From NCBI GenBank assembly GCA_030549335.1, contig CM060194.1, positions 74,622,077 to 74,686,076 of the forward strand: a stretch of 64,000 nucleotides of DNA. Direction: 5' to 3'. Source of the stretch: Pontederia crassipes (taxonomy: Eukaryota; Streptophyta; Magnoliopsida; Commelinales; Pontederiaceae). Within the stretch, counting starts at the first letter, position 1. Each line of letters starts with the position of its first letter. The notes beneath the pieces are model-generated. The model was not told the origin of the DNA. It worked only from the letters and a program-made list of their open reading frames with translations, and searched no databases. Shown piece after piece: positions 61,871-64,000 of this stretch. The position numbers and the translations under genes were made by a program.

Positions 61871-62210
61871 GCTGGCGACGTCAGGGCCGGCCAGGGCATG
61901 CTTTGGCGGTGTCTTGGCCGGCCAAGGCGCCGCCAAGCCAGGGCATGCCCTGGATGCCTGGCGGCGCCTTGGCCGGCCAGGGCATGCACCGGCGGCGCCA
62001 GGGCCTCGCCAGGGCATGCCTTGGTCGGCCAGGGCATCACCAAGTGTCTAGGGCACGCCCTGGCCGGCTAGGGCGTGCCCTGACGCCTGGTGGCGCCTTG
62101 GCCGTCTCGCCTTCGCGGCGCCTTGGCCGGCCCACCTTCACGGCGTCTTGGCCGGCCAGGGCAAGCGCGACTGAACCGAAGCTTGCCCTGGCCGGCCAAG
62201 GGAAGGGACA
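61871..62210. repeat. GGCCGGCC-based GC-rich minisatellite
   Basis: A motif close to TTGGCCGGCCAGGGCATGCC is repeated irregularly; GGCCGGCC itself occurs about six times, with CAGGGCATG and its partial complement CATGCCCTG alternating. The array can fold on itself. Open frames across it on both strands are artefacts of the repeat. Confidence 0.8.
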
Positions 62211-62563
62211 AGATCGACTGACCTTCGAAGGCAGCCGTCGCCAAGCCAAACGACGCCCGAACGTCGAAGTGCTGAACGCTGGTTGCTGGATCGAAGGTGT
62301 CTCTGGATTTGGAATGTGCGGTGCGGCCGTGCGGGTTGCAAATGACCAAACGAGCCGGCCCTAGTTGATGACTTCATAATATTTTTTAAAGTGTAAATTG
62401 ATCGAGTCATGAAAAATTGACGAGTCTACCGATCAAATCCGAATTTTGACCGAGTTTGACCGGTTCAACACGGGCGAAAGGGTCCAAGACGACCCGAGAC
62501 CCTTTTGAATGGCCGGACACTGGTCCGACTGGCCGGGCCGGGTTTTAAATCATTGCTGCCATC

Positions 62564-63198
62564 TCTATTTACTGCAAGTTTATTTTGAACTAAATATCCA
62601 CTAAAAGAACCCAATTTTGAGTAGGAAAAACAAAAATAATTCACGGAAAAAAGGAATATGCGGACCCAAAATAGGTTCACATATATGGACTCACAATTAA
62701 TTGATAAATCAATGGTGATCTTTAATAAATATTTTTTTGAGTGAATTTAAAATGGATTTAAGTCCACCGTTGATTTGTTATATGTGGATCCATCTTGAAT
62801 CCACATAATCCTCAATCCCATAATTCATAGGTAAACATGGAGATCATGTGACGGTTAAAAAAAAAAAAGATTATATACCATGCATTATTAAACTTAGCTA
62901 GATTGACCTCGTTGCGTCGACAAATGTAGTGATCAATTTGAGCCGTCCTGAATAATCCGACTGACTTAAAAAAGTTTAAATGATATATAAGATAAATTTA
63001 TGGATCTAATGTAAAGGCTAAATCAGAAATATTTTATTGATAAAAATCAAAATTAAATATGAAACTTGGATTTGTTTCGTTCTAAAATTGCAACAAAATA
63101 TAAAACTTGCATCAGAGGATTACAAAAATCGAAAAATTTGGGAAAAATAAATTTAATAAGATGTTAGCAACTATACGAACGATATTTTTTTGAATAAA
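62564..63198. other. AT-rich intergenic DNA
   Basis: No gene; GGACCCAAAATAGG and GGATCCATCTTGAATCC are short dispersed motifs only. Confidence 0.35.
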
Positions 63199-63759
63199 TA
63201 TCAAATACCCTCCCACTTTGTCAATTTTTCAGTATTACCCTCAAATTTTATTTTGTAAAACTTTAACCAACTACCCTTTTGACCATTGACGATTTTTTTC
63301 ATCACATTTGTCGACATAAAGTTCGCACGACGATTTTTCTCTCTCCTCTATACAAACAGATTTGACACTCAACTGGGGGAGGAGAGAGGTCGCCGCCCCC
63401 TCTGTGACCTACGATGCCAAGCGCAGGAAGAGGGGGTGGGGGGTTCCCTTCTTCCCCTGTGATCAAGACAAAAGGGTGGAGAATCATCGAAGGATGCAGA
63501 GGGAGGGCGATCCCTTTTCCCACCGGGGCACTCCCTCCTCTCGTGTCGGTGAGTGCAGGGGCAGCGCCTCATTTTTTAAATTATTATTTTAAAATTATTT
63601 TATTTTTTATTAATGTCACCTCGAATGATTGTTTATACAGAGAAGAAAGAAAATCGCCAGACGTCATGAAAATTATCGAGTTAAAGAATATAGAATGATT
63701 TAGTTATAAGGTGAATTAAAAAATAACGCTGAAAAATATTAAAATTGAAGGGCAATTAG
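63199..63759. mobile_element. Inverted-repeat DNA element with GC-rich core (copy C)
   Basis: The ends are imperfect inverted repeats: the left has ATACCCTCCCACTTTG followed by CAATTTTTCAGTATTACC, the right on the minus strand has ATTGCCCTTCAATTTT followed by ATATTTTTCAGCGTTATT. The core (63360-63575) is GC-rich with GGGGGAGGAGAGAGG, similar in style to copy A. No transposase. TCAAAT occurs at both borders and might be part of the target duplication. Confidence 0.5.
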
Positions 63760-64000
63760 TCAAATTTATCTTTTTATCTTTTTTTTTCCCTGCGGGAATC
63801 TTTTCATCTGTCCCTGGTTAAAGTGCTCAAATATTTTGTCCGACACTTTGAGCGGCCCCTTTAACACGAACTACAAAAAAAATGCCAACTTTTTTTTTCC
63901 TTTCTCGTCCTTTCCCCATCTCTCCAGTAGAAATATTAAACAGAGGGGGAGAGAGAAACACCCCAAATCTATCTGAAGTTTTGAGTCTGCTTTTTTCGCA
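63760..64000 (+). promoter_or_regulatory. Possible promoter/leader of a gene beyond the window
   Basis: After 63790 the sequence becomes mixed in composition, with pyrimidine-rich stretches, CTCTCCAGTAG, a GAGAGAGAAA run and TATCTGAAGTTTTGAGTCTG at the edge. This is typical of plant leaders, but no start codon or domain is visible before the window ends. Confidence 0.25.

Larger units (their letters stand above)
60524..62554. mobile_element. Mutator-like element carrying a host-like coding fragment
   Basis: Flanked by a perfect 9-bp direct repeat, GCTGCCATC (60515-60523 and 62555-62563), the Mutator-type target size. The termini are weakly inverted (AAAGTTGTAAGACTCG versus AATGATTTAAAACCCG, 11 of 16). 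The 2031-bp element holds no transposase. It includes a coding-like fragment on the minus strand (61830-61626 and 60895-60830), a GC-rich minisatellite (61871-62210) and a second Mutator-like element (60905-61616). This fits a Pack-MULE. Confidence 0.6.

Noticed and set aside
61903-62364. 153-residue Pro/Ala/Arg-rich open frame
   Set aside because: It is a translation of the GGCCGGCC minisatellite; similar frames are open on both strands.
1-64000. CRISPR arrays, operons, riboswitches and prokaryotic elements
   Set aside because: The DNA is plant nuclear; tandem arrays present lack spacer-repeat structure and the genes carry introns.

Overview
This is a piece of plant nuclear DNA, about 64 kb, mostly AT-rich and crowded with transposable elements. 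Plant-specific gene families (a PLS-type PPR protein, an OCTOPUS-like DUF740 protein, an ARID-ELM2-Myb protein, a SAP30-related AFR protein), introns with GT/AG borders and plant transposons (CACTA, Mutator-like, RTE LINE, Ty1/copia, long-LTR Ty3/gypsy type) all point to an angiosperm. The GC-rich first exon of the ARID gene, against an AT-rich background, suggests a monocot, but the species cannot be fixed from the sequence.

Layout. 1-2.1 kb: AT-rich DNA and a small inverted-repeat element with a GC-rich core. 3.2-5.0 kb: intronless PPR gene (+). 6.3-9.4 kb: AFR/SAP30-like gene (-), six coding exons and at least two apparent non-coding 5' exons. 9.5-15.8 kb: intergenic DNA with several GC-rich islands. 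15.9-17.3 kb: OCTOPUS-like gene (+). 17.3-24.2 kb: AT-rich DNA with a 21-G run, a 0.71-kb Mutator-like element and a GC-rich island. 24.9-30.9 kb: an old broken Ty1/copia element (-). 32.4-42.3 kb: a CACTA element with intact ends and a TAT target duplication, its transposase genes degraded and its 5' part split by a 3.4-kb solo LTR. 44.6-46.0 kb: two tandem-repeat arrays. 47.7-52.4 kb: ARID gene (+) with one large intron holding an RTE LINE insertion. 53-55.5 kb: two more RTE copies and a candidate LTR. 55.2-56.9 kb: a terminal-inverted-repeat element carrying a kinase gene fragment. 60.5-62.6 kb: a Mutator-like element with a 9-bp target duplication, carrying a host-like coding fragment and a second Mutator-like element nested in it. 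63.2-63.8 kb: a third member of the GC-core inverted-repeat family. The last 200 bases look like a promoter/leader for a gene outside the window.

The four protein genes are ordinary host genes: two act in chromatin (AFR in Sin3-type histone deacetylase complexes; ARID-ELM2-Myb as a DNA-binding partner of such complexes), one in organelle RNA processing (PPR) and one at the plasma membrane in vascular development (OCTOPUS-like). From memory, the closest Arabidopsis relatives of the PPR and ARID genes (At2g46050 and At2g46040) are neighbours, so their presence 43 kb apart here may be an old linkage stretched by transposons. I found no undescribed multi-gene system; the most notable content is the nested transposon structure with several gene-fragment captures.
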